Assembly (NCBI RefSeq): GCF_028009165.1
Contig: NC_079243.1
Coordinates: 4,278,001-4,342,000 of the forward strand
Length of the DNA stretch: 64,000 bases
DNA from: Akanthomyces muscarius
Taxonomy: Eukaryota > Ascomycota > Sordariomycetes > Hypocreales > Cordycipitaceae
Reading direction: 5' to 3'
Made by a program: the position numbers and the translations under genes. The notes beneath the pieces are model-generated. The model saw only the letters and a list, made by a program, of their open reading frames with translations, was not told the DNA's origin and ran no database searches. Shown here one piece after another: positions 12,201-22,518 of the stretch. Every line of letters begins with the position of its first letter. The stretch's first letter is position 1.

Positions 12201-13124
12201 GTTCTCTCGACCATTGATGCGATGAAGCTCTGCAATGAGGGCAAGCCTAAGCTCTTTTCGTTTGTCTCCTCCACTTCCACCCTCGATACAGACCACTACT
12301 TCAATCTATCGGACGCTCAGACCGCTACCGGCCGCGGCGCCGTCCTCGAGTCCGACGACATGATGGGTAGCCGTAACGGCCTTGGCACTGGCTACGGTCA
12401 AACTAAGTGGGTGTCTGAGCAGCTCGTCCGCGAGGCCGGCCGCCGTGGTCTCCGCGGCGCAGTGGTCCGACCCGGCTACATTCTCGGCAGCAGAAACGGC
12501 GGTGTCTCCAATACCGACGACTTTCTCATTCGCTTCTGCAAGGGTTGTGTCCAGCTCGGCGCTCGTCCTCGCATTATCAACTCGGTCAATGCCGTCCCTG
12601 TCGACCATGTCGCTCGCGTTGTTGTCGCTTCGGCGCTGAACCCGCTTCCTGGCGTCAACGTTGTGCACGTCACGGCCCACCCCCGTCTGCGGATGAACGA
12701 GTTCCTCTCTGCGTTGAGCTACTACGGCTATGAAGTGCCAGAGGTCGACTACGAAGACTGGAAGACGCAGCTCGAGGAGTTTGTCTCGGCCGGTGCCGTC
12801 GAGAAGGACCAGGAGCAGAGCGCGCTGATGCCGCTGTTCCACATGGCCACCTCGAATCTGCCGAGCACCACGCGTGCTCCGGAGCTGGATGACAGAAACG
12901 CCGTGGCTATCCTCAAGGCCGATGCGGACCGCTGGACAGATGTCGACGATAGTGCAGGAGAGGGCATCACGCGTGAGGATATTGGTAGATATCTGCGGTA
13001 CCTCGTTGAGATTAAGTTTATGGCGGCACCTACTGGTAGAGGCCGCGAACTGCCGGCGATTGACACCGCGATCGCCGAGGCGCAGGCACAGTGGGGAGTT
13101 GGTGGTCGCGGGGGTGCTTCTTAA
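9204..13124 (+). CDS. LYS2-type adenylation-thiolation-reductase without the N-terminal adaptor domain
   Basis: Eight exons encode 1169 residues. The order is adenylation domain ([51 protein letters not shown]), thiolation domain with the phosphopantetheine serine in [10 protein letters not shown], and a NAD(P)H thioester-reductase domain ([11 protein letters not shown], catalytic YGQTK). Sequence and domain order match fungal L-2-aminoadipate reductase (Lys2), which makes aminoadipate semialdehyde in lysine synthesis. Canonical Lys2 proteins are about 1400 residues and start with an extra domain of roughly 230-250 residues. Here the protein starts directly at [12 protein letters not shown], and the upstream DNA is leader-like. 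Introns: 9332-9396, 9609-9664, 9729-9790, 10019-10085, 10211-10263, 10965-11013, 11520-11578. It may be a short Lys2 or a specialised paralogue. Catalytic motifs are intact. Confidence 0.88.
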
Positions 13125-14220
13125 GGCTTTCGGGGCAGTGATATAAGGCTACCTATGTTTTGGTTGATGAATATGTATGGGTTTAAAACGATTAGGATTG
13201 GGAAAATACATCAATGGGGCACTTACACACAGCAGACAAATACAGGACGATATGTTTTTTCAAGGACGAGTCGAGCACCTTCAGCCATGTGAAGATGTGT
13301 AGCGTGGACGACTGAAGAGGCCAGGACTGGGGCCAGCCAATTGTCGTGGTAGGCTGCCACTGTCCAGGCACAGCACCATACAAAAGTTCAGTTTTACTCT
13401 GCGTTCTGTACACAAGATTAAGCTACTTTCGAAACCATGGAGGTGGAACCGGGGACTGTCGTACGATCATCGTCCACTGTAATCCACTGCAAGGCCGCCG
13501 TAAAACAATGGTGAAGCCCGTCCACTTTATGAGCTTCCAGACGTTTGATGGATCTGGTAGGGCTACGTAGTTTTTTAGACAATATTAGTCTAACCTTGTA
13601 CAGCCTTGAATACTATTTGAGAGATTTACTGGGTAGCTCGAATTGATCTAGATTTTTTCAATTCTGCGTAATTGGATGTGGAATTGAAAACATGGCCCGC
13701 CCTTTGTACCCCTGCCATGAAGCACATCGCGGGTGCTCCGGCGCTAACCGCCCTGCCTAAACCCTGCTTCGCCCCGGGCCTTTGTTCCCGCGTAGGCCTC
13801 CAAGATGAGTTGCCAACCATCTGGCGAGATCTGACGAGCCCTGGCGATCCCTCGACACCTTGAGCGTTTCAATCATCATCTGCTTTTGTCATTTTCTTCT
13901 GCTCCATCAAGGACTTCTCTTCCATATTGCCGCTCAAGCTTCCAGATGCGCACGTCTGCCCTCACGACCATGCCGCACTGAACGAGCCCGCTGCCCCTCC
14001 CTCACTGCTCTCTCTCTCTGTGCCTGACAGACTGGCCACGGTTTTGTCGCCCCCACGGAACACTTGAGACGACAACGAAACCTCACCACAACAACCATTT
14101 GCCGCCAATCGCTCACGAACCCCTAAACGCCGCACTCGTCTTTTTTCCCCCCAAGTCTCCCGCGGCAGCAAACACACCCTCGCCTGCCTTGCGCGCGGCC
14201 CCTCCGTCCGTCCGCCCGCA
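13125..14220. other. 1.1-kb intergenic region
   Basis: It separates two co-directional genes. The last 300 bases are pyrimidine-rich, typical of a fungal promoter and leader. No coding or RNA feature was recognised. Confidence 0.55.
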
Positions 14221-15353
14221 ATGGGCTTCGACTCGGTGGGCTCGCTGCTGGCCGACATTGCCAACCTCGTCGTCGACGGCCTGCGCATCCTCGGCCTCGC
14301 CGACAAGCGCCACTGGGGCGCCGACGAGTACGAGCTGCAGCGGGCCATGGAGCGCGTGCTCAACGACGCCAAGACGGATTTCCAGGAGCTCTCGCCCATG
14401 CTCAAGAGCCAATCCCACTACGAGCACGACCGAACGTGTAAGCTGCTCATCGGACGACTGTTTGCCGCAGCAGAAGCAGGAGAATAGAAGTCTAACCTGA
14501 TGTCCTAAATCTAGTCGCGTCGCTCGAAGAACTCCGCAAACTGAGCGGTAAATTCTACATGCACATACAAAACATACGGGAATGGAGCCGATCGGGTGGC
14601 CCCGTCGACGCCGTGTGGGTGCGCGACACCAAGTCGCTCCAGCGCCAGCTGCACCGCGCCCAGTGCCGCGCCGCCCAGCGCGTCTTCAGCAGCGCCAAGG
14701 AGACGTCCCAGCGCTGCCTCGGCGCCTTCATCATCCATCGCAAGCAGCGCGCCTGGGTCGCGGCCCGGCGCGCCGGCGCGAGCGACTACGACTGCCAGCG
14801 GCGGCAGAGGGACGAGGTCGACGAGTGCTACACGATTGGCGGCTACGAGCGCTTCGGCGACCTCGACGTGGCCTTTGTCTGCGATTTCTGTGACGGCCAC
14901 ATATTATGGGACGATGTCGAGACGGTGCCGACGACACGAACGGGCGTGGACTCGCTGCCCGAGGTGGCGTCCGCCGCGCCGGGGGTCGGCTCGCTGCTGC
15001 CAACGTCGACGCCGCTGCAGGACAAGCACGGCGCGGCGCTGGGCGAGTGGCAGGCTACGGGCACGACACGGTCGGGCCAGCAGTCGAAACAAGTGATATA
15101 CCCGCCGATTGCGATTGCCAGCCACATTGCACCGGTCCGGGGCGACTGGCTGGCACGTCTCATGTGTCCTCTGTGCGAGGATGCCACGGAGCCCCAGGAC
15201 ATTGACGACGAAGAGGAGATATGGCAGCCGGAGAACCTCTTTGAAGATTTGGCGGCGCTGCAGGAACACTTGGAGTGGGAACATGCGCCGTCGGCACTGC
15301 CCACGACGCTGCCGGTGTCGCTGCCCTCGACGGACAAGTGCATCGTCATGTAA
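14221..15353 (+). CDS. Fungal zinc-finger-like protein with C-terminal CaaX box
   Basis: I do not recognise a named family. Two exons (intron 14438-14514, GTAAGC donor) encode 351 residues. The N-terminal half is helical and charged. The C-terminal half holds a CDFC pair, then CPLC followed about 35 residues on by HLEWEH, a spaced C2..H2 arrangement like zinc fingers that bind metal with a wide loop. The protein ends in CIVM, a textbook CaaX box whose final methionine favours farnesylation. Together these suggest a prenylated, membrane-attached metal-binding protein. That is inference; no catalytic motif is visible. The start is the first ATG after a pyrimidine-rich leader and the frame is continuous after splicing. 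The next gene, SEC22, converges with it. Confidence 0.75.
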
Positions 15354-15796
15354 CGTGAAACAAATGACGTCTCAACGATATACCCACATCATCATTCAGG
15401 ACAACGAGATCCTACCATAAGACACGAGCAACTCTACGATACCAAATTATTATACATGCAGATGACATTCCTCGAGCATCGCACTGGAAACACGGAACGG
15501 CGTTTTACGGACATTGAGCATATTGATTTCTTTATACGTGGGAAACCAGTTTGGAATTGCTTTGCATTGGTAGAGCTGCATTTTCGTTCTAGTATTTCCC
15601 TTAATGTACACGGCAGCATTTAAGACACCTCTGGTGTCATTCATGTTTTTCATTTATTTTTGTCACCATTCTGTCCCTCGTCTCCCTTTTCCCTCTCTAG
15701 TTTCGTATTATACCCAAACTTCCAACCAAGAAGAGAAAATTCGATTCGCTATTACACACACGATGGCACATCCCACTCACCACTCCCTCGATGTGT
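15354..15796. other. Convergent 3' intergenic region
   Basis: This gap lies between two stop codons of facing genes. It contains AT-rich 3'-end sequence only. Confidence 0.5.
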
Positions 15797-16567
15797 TTAG
15801 AAGAACCGCCAGTAGACAAAGACGATGAAGATGAATCCCAGCACCGCAAACGGCCCGTACTGCTTCAGCAGCAGCTCCCAGTTGATGCGCACCGCCGCGC
15901 GTCTGTACTTCTTGCTGTCGTCGCGCAGCCTGCTGCTCATCTCGCCCATCTTCTCCAGGTTGTCCCCTCTGTACAGCAGATCCTCAATGTTCTTGGTCAT
16001 GACCTTTGTCACGTCGCGCAGCTCGTCGTTGAGCTTGTCGAGGTTCTGCGACGCGCGGGCGTCGGCGTACGTCGTGCGCGTCTTGGCGATGAACGTGTCA
16101 AAGTCCATAAAGGCGTACGGCCGCAGCGAGGGGTTGTGCACCTGCGCGGGCGGGTGCGTCGTGTGGAACTCGCGCGCGAGGTCGGCGAGGTAGGTGAAGG
16201 CGAGCTTGCGCGGGTAGGAGCGCTCGCAGATGCAGAGGAAGGCGACGTCGGCGTCGACGAGGTAGTGCAGCGTGTAGGCGCCCGACTCGATCGAGGCCTG
16301 GGGCTCCGAGGTGCGGGTGAGCTTGCGCATGATCTGGCGGACCTGGTTCTTGACTTCGGCGAGGGCGGCTTCGGCCTGTGGACTATGTTAGGAGGTACGG
16401 CGGCGGGAGGGCAAGGGGTGGAGGCGGACCTGCTCGTCGTCGACCGAGGCGCAGAGCATGAGGCCTAGTGGTGACATTAGCTGGGGATTGCTCTAGCGAT
16501 TTGCTGGCGGGAAGGCAAAGGGGGGGGCCGCACCATCTAGCCGCGATATTTGTGTCGATCTAATCAT
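15797..16567 (-). CDS. SEC22: R-SNARE of ER-Golgi transport
   Basis: Sec22 is the R-SNARE in fusion of ER-Golgi vesicles. The 215-residue protein has an N-terminal longin domain (LCASVDDEQAEAAL, SGAYTLHYLVD, CERSYPRKLAFTYLADL), a SNARE motif with the zero-layer arginine in DLLYRGDNLEKMGEMSSRL, and one C-terminal membrane anchor ending WRFF. Two tiny 5' exons are needed: MIRSTQISRLDG, then LMLCASVDDEQ. Introns are 16465-16533 and 16376-16429. Exon lengths of 34, 35 and 579 nt sum to a whole number of codons, and the spliced N-terminus matches the family exactly. The start at 16567 is therefore well supported even though the first exon codes only eleven residues. Confidence 0.95.
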
Positions 16568-17204
16568 GATTCCGGTTTGAATATGTGGTTTTTTTTTCTT
16601 TGTAGAAGAAGAGGAGGGAAAAGGCGTCGAGGTTGAGAACCTTGGGTCGGTGTTTCTACAACGTGTCCAGACAAGCAGGCGATGCGCGTGACGCCTAGCA
16701 CCCAGTCCAGGCTGCAGCTCTCAACAGAAAGAAAATGACAATGGTATGATATATGGGGCACGTAAACGGTGGGTAGGTGCGGCGACCGATCGTTGAATGC
16801 TGCTTTGATGCTGTTTGGGGAAATTGTTTGTCGAATGTTCAGAAAGTCTTTCGAGGTTTGATGACGGCTACAGGGGAGACGGAGACTCGGATTGGCAAGG
16901 CAAGGGGGGGCCAATCCGGCCGGGGTGCCGCCCCGCCAAACGTTGGAGCTGGCGGCGGCCTACACATGTAGCCATCTTGCATCAAGATAGCATTTTATTA
17001 AAGTATTAACAGAAAAAGTATCATAGAAAGAATTATAGTTATACCTGGTCGGCATCCTTAAGTTCCCACACTGCTTGCAGCGATAAATGATTATCGGTGG
17101 AGAGAGCAGTACTCGCACACTGCCGCCAAAGGACTACTTGAAGTAGGCAGCTGTTTCTTATGGCGAATATAATTTTGCTATTTTCATTCATCTTGTACAA
17201 CTGT
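16568..17204. other. Intergenic region between ELP5 and SEC22
   Basis: The region is the SEC22 promoter plus the ELP5 3' end. No coding feature was recognised. It includes short homopolymers. Confidence 0.5.
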
Positions 17205-18374
17205 CTAAATCTCATCCTCTTCTTCGTCGAAATCATCCTCTCTACCCATGTCATACAAGATTCTACCACCATCACCACCACCCACCTCCGTCTGCGCATC
17301 AAAGTACGGCAGCACGATGCCCTCCCTGTCCTTTCTCTGCTTCTCCGTCAAGCCCAGATTAAACGTACTCTCCGGCCCCTCCTCCTCCTCCTCTCCAGCC
17401 GCACCCGGCGTCGCAAAGACCGGGTGGTCGCTCCGCAGGAGCAACTTCCCCGTGCCCTTGCCGCCATCCGGCCGCGCCAGCACAAACGTCTCCGTCACTG
17501 TACGCCCGCTCCGCCTCCGCAGCTCCATGGTCAGCACAACGCCATTTCTCTCCTCAGCCTCGGCGGCCGTGGCGGCCTTGCGCTGCAGGCCGATAAGGAC
17601 GCCCTCGCGGCCCTCGCGGAGGCCCCATTCCGGCTCGACGAGGGCCTTGTCGCGCGCGCGCTGGCGGGCGATTTCCTGCGGCAGGCTGGCGAGCCGCAGA
17701 ATGGCGGTGGCGAGGTGGCAGAGGACGGTCAAGGGCGCGGGCTCGTACTCGCTAAAGGTGGCGGCGGGCAGGAGCACGGGCACGTCGGTGTGGTAGACGG
17801 CGACGATGGACACGGCTGGCGTGATGATGCCGGAGAGGAAGCTGGCGAGGGCCTGGGGGATGGCGGAGGATAGTGTGTTTAGTGAGTCTATAATTACGAC
17901 GGCGCCTGAAAAAACAGAAGATGCTGTTAGTGGGAGACTATTGGTATGGGAGGCGGGTGCATTCGCACGTGGACTGCTGCGATCGCGTGCGGCGGCGGCA
18001 GCTGGATCTATGTTCGGATAGTGAGAAAGCAGCTCTTTTCTGATGGCTTGGAAGTCTTTGCCCGTGGCCTTGATCACGACGTCTACGTCGCGCGGCTTCT
18101 TGATGGTGGCGAATGAGAGCAAGATGACCTTGGTCCTTGACAACTGTTGAAATGCTCTGATTAGCTGTGGCTCGATGGCAGCGATTGACTGCGGCTCTTA
18201 AGCAGGAAAACCAACCTTTGCTCTTGTGATGAATTCTGAGACGACTGGTGTGGCGGGCTGCTCGAGGTTGTCGAGCAACAGCGTGAGAGGACTGGCGCCG
18301 TCCCTCAGATTGAGCAGCTTCTGCAGCAGCAGCAAGCTGTGCGACCGTGTGTGTACGGCGTTGACGGGGGCCAT
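17205..18374 (-). CDS. ELP5: Elongator complex subunit 5
   Basis: Elp5 (yeast Iki1) is part of the RecA-like Elp4-5-6 ring of Elongator, which modifies wobble uridines of tRNA. The first exon gives HSLLLLQKLLNLRDGASPL, LLLDNLEQPATPVV. Exon two gives VILLSFATIKKPRDVDVV and GAVVIIDSLNTL, the core RecA-like strands, and later FNLGLTEKQRKDREG followed by a very acidic tail (DDFDEEEDEI), all typical of fungal Elp5. Introns are 18144-18215 and 17906-17968. The second is 63 nt, in frame, with a CTAAC branch site and a TTTTTTCAG acceptor, so an unspliced reading also stays open and can mislead gene finders. The spliced protein is 344 residues. As in the family, no Walker A motif is present. Confidence 0.88.
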
Positions 18375-18890
18375 GGTATATTGCAGTTGTTACTGGACTT
18401 TCTTTTCGCAGCTCGAGAAATCGATCATGACCCTTTGCTAGCTGCAAAATATGTCGGTACTTTCTTGTGGTGGTGAGTGTAAATGGAAGATGAAAATCTC
18501 AGCGTAGAAGTTTTGTAGCCCCCGGATCTTGGTTCGTTTCGGTGTGGAGAAATGGGTCGGCGACGCAGTCTCATCAGCCTTTGGAAGCGCTCTCTCGTAA
18601 AGGCGATTCATTGTGCAGCGGTACAACTTAAAACGGTCTAAAATGTCAGAGCAGCATATTTCGCCGTAAATGATGGTTGCTCAACACCAGCAGCATTGTA
18701 CTCATGTCCATGGCGCCGTTGGACAAATACCCATCGCCAATTTCAAGATGCACCACTCACGCTGCCACGAGGGAGATGATACCGAAAGGCTAAGCTTACA
18801 AAGTCTGACAGGGTGATACAATAAAGAAAGTTGGGTGACAATGTTTTGACAACAAAGAAACCAACCCTTACATGATCCCGGTGGATGTCT
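18375..18890. other. Intergenic region ASXH gene/ELP5
   Basis: About 500 bp between two minus-strand genes. It is the likely ELP5 promoter and the 3' end of the ASX-homology gene. No other feature was seen. Confidence 0.5.
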
Positions 18891-19709
18891 TCACTCTTCC
18901 AACCCGTTTGTGTCTACTACAGCTTCCTTTGTCTCAGTTTCCTGGCTACTTTCCTCTTTCACATCCTGATGATCCGCGCCTGTCTCTCCTTTCTCTTCTT
19001 CCTTTTCCCTTTCTGCCCCTTGTTCCGGCGGCAGCGTTACCTCCCAGTCGCTCTCAAACTTTGCGCGGAGAAAATCCTTAAAATCGCCCGCCTTGCGCCG
19101 TTCGTGCGCCGCCCACGCCTGCGCCAGCCACTCGGGGTCGTGTCGCCCCTGCACCAGGCTCTCAGTGTACGCGGCGCAGTCATACCGGAAGCTGTCGTCG
19201 TTCATCAGCGACTCCATGTTGGGCCGCGCCGCGCCGTCGTCTGCTGTGAGAATGTGGCGCTGGTCGGGAAAGTGGGCGAGAATCTCTGCATGGTCGTCTG
19301 CGTCAAGACTGCTCCATGCTAAGGGATTGGTTAAAATCGTCTATTCCGCAAAATTAGTAAAGAAAAATCAACGGGAGAATGTGCCAACCAATGGGATGGG
19401 ACGTACTCGAAGATTGGCCTTGGCCAAGGGCGACTTTGGGTCTGTGAGGAGGCGCTCGGCGTCCCATTTGCGCTGCGGCCGCTTGGCGATGATCTTGACA
19501 GTCTTCTTGACAATGCTGTCCTCTATGGCGCGTCCTGCGCCTCTCAAGGACCGTCGGGGACGAGATGCCAATCCCGTGTTTGCTGCGTCTGCTTCTTGCG
19601 CACTGGCCTCGGGAGCGGCATTTGGGGCTTCAGTGTGGGCGGCGTCATTCGTAGTTGCTACCTCGATCTCATCCTCGGCTGGGGTCAGCTCCTTCTCAGT
19701 CGCCGCCAT
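18891..19709 (-). CDS. ASX-homology (ASXH/DEUBAD) domain protein
   Basis: The 250-residue protein has a disordered acidic N-terminus (EVATTNDAAHTEAPNA) with a basic patch (SRPRRSLRGAGR), then a central domain with LLTDPKSPLAKANLRTILT, NPLAWSSLDADDHAEIL, MNDDSFRYDCAAY and GRHDPEWLAQAWAAHERR. This matches the fungal Asx-homology pattern. In animals this domain in ASXL proteins activates the H2A deubiquitinase BAP1; the fungal role is not established. The C-terminus is Glu-rich. One intron (19341-19406, GTACGT donor, AATAG acceptor) falls inside the domain and is in phase zero. Choosing this acceptor rather than a later TTAG restores the conserved NPLAWSSLD residues. Nuclear, chromatin-linked function is inferred from the family only. 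Confidence 0.85.
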
Positions 19710-20336
19710 AATAATTTTGCTTGGGATATTAGAATTGGCCTGGCGTTGGGGGCGATGCGAAGATCGTGGCGGGAACAGTAGCGGCGGCCTAGGATTTTCC
19801 AGGATTTAGAGCGCGCGGCCGTGCAAACGAGCGCCCTGTTGCAGTGCAGTCGACTAGAAAAGTGCCCGTCAATACGGATTGCGGCGTCATGTACCGTCAG
19901 TCATGGTGAGAACGGAAGTGGAGAATCACAAACGGACAAGACCGTCGTGCAACCTGATGGGTCAATGATGGTGAAGGTTGCAAGATCTCACTTGAAGCTA
20001 TTTAGTGGGTGTCACCACTGAGTCGCACGGTGTAGTACACAATCGATCATTACCTAGTGCAATTTTAGTATGAGTACGCACCTATAGAATATTATCAGGA
20101 AAACATCTCAAACAATTCAGTTATTTTTTCAGATTTGTTTTTCCTTATTCTGCAAGCTCGCTCACACCACGGCAGGCAGCTTCAGTAACTACGTTGCAAT
20201 CACCTTAGTCAGACAGGTGGCTCCAGCTGCCGATGATATAAAATCTACACCCCGATGTCGGATGCGAAGCGTTTGAATTTCCTTCAATCATCGCGACGCA
20301 GTGAATGGTGCGGCTTTCCATTACCTCCCATCAGCC
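19710..20336. other. Divergent intergenic region
   Basis: It lies between the ASX-homology gene and the MFS transporter, transcribed away from each other, so it should contain both promoters. No other feature was recognised. Confidence 0.5.
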
Positions 20337-22100
20337 ATGGCAACGCAGACACAGACAGAATACCTCGCCGAGCCCTCCAGCGCCGCGCACAGCGATGCGG
20401 CGGCGTCGGCCGGCCTCGCCAAGACACAGTCGGTGGTAACGGTCAACAGCAGGGACATTGCCGACACCACATCCCCCAGCTTGTTGATTGAGCTTGGCCG
20501 TGTTCGCAGCAGACAGGTCGACCTTGTTGAATCCCGCAGTAGCCGCGAGGATCCGGCTGGCCTCTCGGAAGAGCAAGGCAGCCCGGCTCGTCTGATGCCG
20601 CAAGGCGTTCCGCCCGAGCTGCCTAACCTCATGGCCGAAGTTGTCTTTGTGCTCGTCTGCACGGCAGGGCAATTGATCTTCTCCTTGACGCTTGGCCACA
20701 TTACCGTGAATCAGTTCGTCTTTCAAAAGGCCTTGGGCATTGTGCCCTCGCAGATCCCATGGCTGCTGGGTGCGTCCACGCTGGCGAGCGGTCTGTCCGT
20801 CATTGTCTTTGGCCCTCTCGCCGACTTGGCGCCTCCCAAGCCTCTCATGATCGGTGCCTTTCTGTGGGAAGCTGCTTGGAACGCGGTGTCTGCGTTGGCC
20901 ATCTCGCCCAAGCTCAAGATTCTCTTCTTTGTGTCTCGAGCGATGCAGGGATTGGCGGTCGGCGTGCTCGTATCCGCGTCGATGAGCATCTTGGGGCGAG
21001 TGTACAATCCCGGCATGCGCAAGACCCGCGTATTTTCCATGATGGCGGCCGGTGCGCCGTTTGGGTTTTGGATCGGCGCGATGCAGGGCGGCGCTCTCAG
21101 TTCCCACCTTCCATGGATCTTTGGGAGCACGTCGCTGTTCCTCTGCGCTTGTGCCACGGCCGCCTTTTTTACAATTCCCCCGCTGGTCCCTGCCAGAGAC
21201 AGCAACTCAGTGGACGCGCCGTCGATCAAGCATTTTGACTATATTGGCGCGGCACTGGCATCTCTGGGCAGCGGCTTGATCCTGTTTGGACTCACCCAGG
21301 GCTCCTCCGTGCAATGGAACCCGTACACATATTCCCTTGTTATCGTAGGCGCACTTATGTTGGTTGCGTTTTACTTCTCGGCCCCATATGTAAAGAGACC
21401 TCTCGTACCGCAGGCTGTATGGAAGACGCCTGGCTTTGTTCCAGTTTTGCTGGCTTACGTGTTTGGATTCGGCGGATATGGTGAGTTGCAACCTTTGCAG
21501 ACAGCTCCGGCAGCACAATGCTAATGTTTTCCAGCCGGAGCATGGCAATTCTATGCCATTCAATTTTGGATCAGATACCAAGGGGCGTCGCCATTTAAAG
21601 TAGCGCTCTACCTCCTTCCCAATGCCCTGGTGGGGGTGGCAGCCGTCTGGCTTGTGTCCAGAACGCTTCACGTTCTCCCTGGCCACTGGATCTTGGCCAC
21701 AAGCATGGTCTTTTTCGGCATAGGAAACGTTTTCTTCCTTCCACAGCAGCCGGGCACTTCGTACTGGGCGCTCTCCATGCCCGCCGTGGCATTGGCGTCT
21801 CTCGGCCCCGACTTGAGCTTTGCGGCCGCGACCATCTTCATCACCTCGAGTGTGCCAAGGTCGTACCAAGGCTCGGCGGGTAGCTTGCTGGTGACGGTCC
21901 AGAACTTGACCCTGGCCATCATGACCTCAGTGTCCGACTCAATCGGGATCAAAGTTGACAGATTGCCATCAGGGGAGATTGGCCTGGAAGGCATGCGCGC
22001 CATCTGGTGGTTTGGCCTTGCCTTGTCTATTGTAGCGGCCGTGATTGCGGCCACCATGGTCCGAATCCCAAAGGCGGAGGAGAAGGAACACGTGCAATAG
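20337..22100 (+). CDS. Major facilitator superfamily transporter (DHA2-like drug/H+ antiporter type)
   Basis: The protein is 569 residues with a cytosolic N-terminal tail of about 100 residues and some twelve to fourteen hydrophobic segments, starting at NLMAEVVFVLVCTAGQLIF. The pattern resembles the fungal DHA2 group (ATR1-like): FGPLADLAPPKPLMIGAFLW between segments two and three, and SRAMQGLAVGVLVSASMSILG as the antiporter-type segment. The tail is cytosolic. One intron (21481-21534) joins FGFGGY to AGAWQFYAIQFWI. A second in-frame ATG lies 36 bases upstream. I prefer the downstream start because MATQTQTEYLAEP has better context, but either is possible. Substrate unknown. There are no neighbouring biosynthetic genes that would hint at one. 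Confidence 0.85.
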
Positions 22101-22518
22101 CGCTGCAACTAATCTAGAGACGCCTATTTTTATGCGCAAGTTAATAATTGGTATAGTAAAGAGCCTTCTAGGGAAAAGCTGCGCGCGGTATCGCCAATTT
22201 CTATAGCGAAATGCTTGCTGCGCAGTGAACACTGACTCTGTCTCGCCACCATGCTGGATGGTGCCGTCCGCCAGCGGCTGGACGAGGTCGCACCAACCCG
22301 AACGTCAACCACGACGAGATATTGCTCATTGATTGAATTATTACTCTTTCGTGTTTAGTGTGCGCGGAACGCGCGAGATACGTGCTGCTGGTCTTTCGTC
22401 ATGTGTGGTGGTTTCAAATAAGACGACGACATCCAATAACCACGTCTTCTTGATATCTTCAAACATAAACAACTACATATTTTACATGTTAGGTAATGTT
22501 TTGTGCATGTTGCCACAC
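22101..22518. other. Convergent 3' intergenic region
   Basis: The gap holds the 3' ends of the MFS and DUF1399-like genes. No coding feature was seen. Confidence 0.5.

Noticed and set aside
9204..15353. Idea of a secondary-metabolite cluster around the LYS2-type reductase
   Set aside because: Neighbours are housekeeping or unknown genes; no tailoring enzyme, transporter or regulator lies within about 5 kb on either side.
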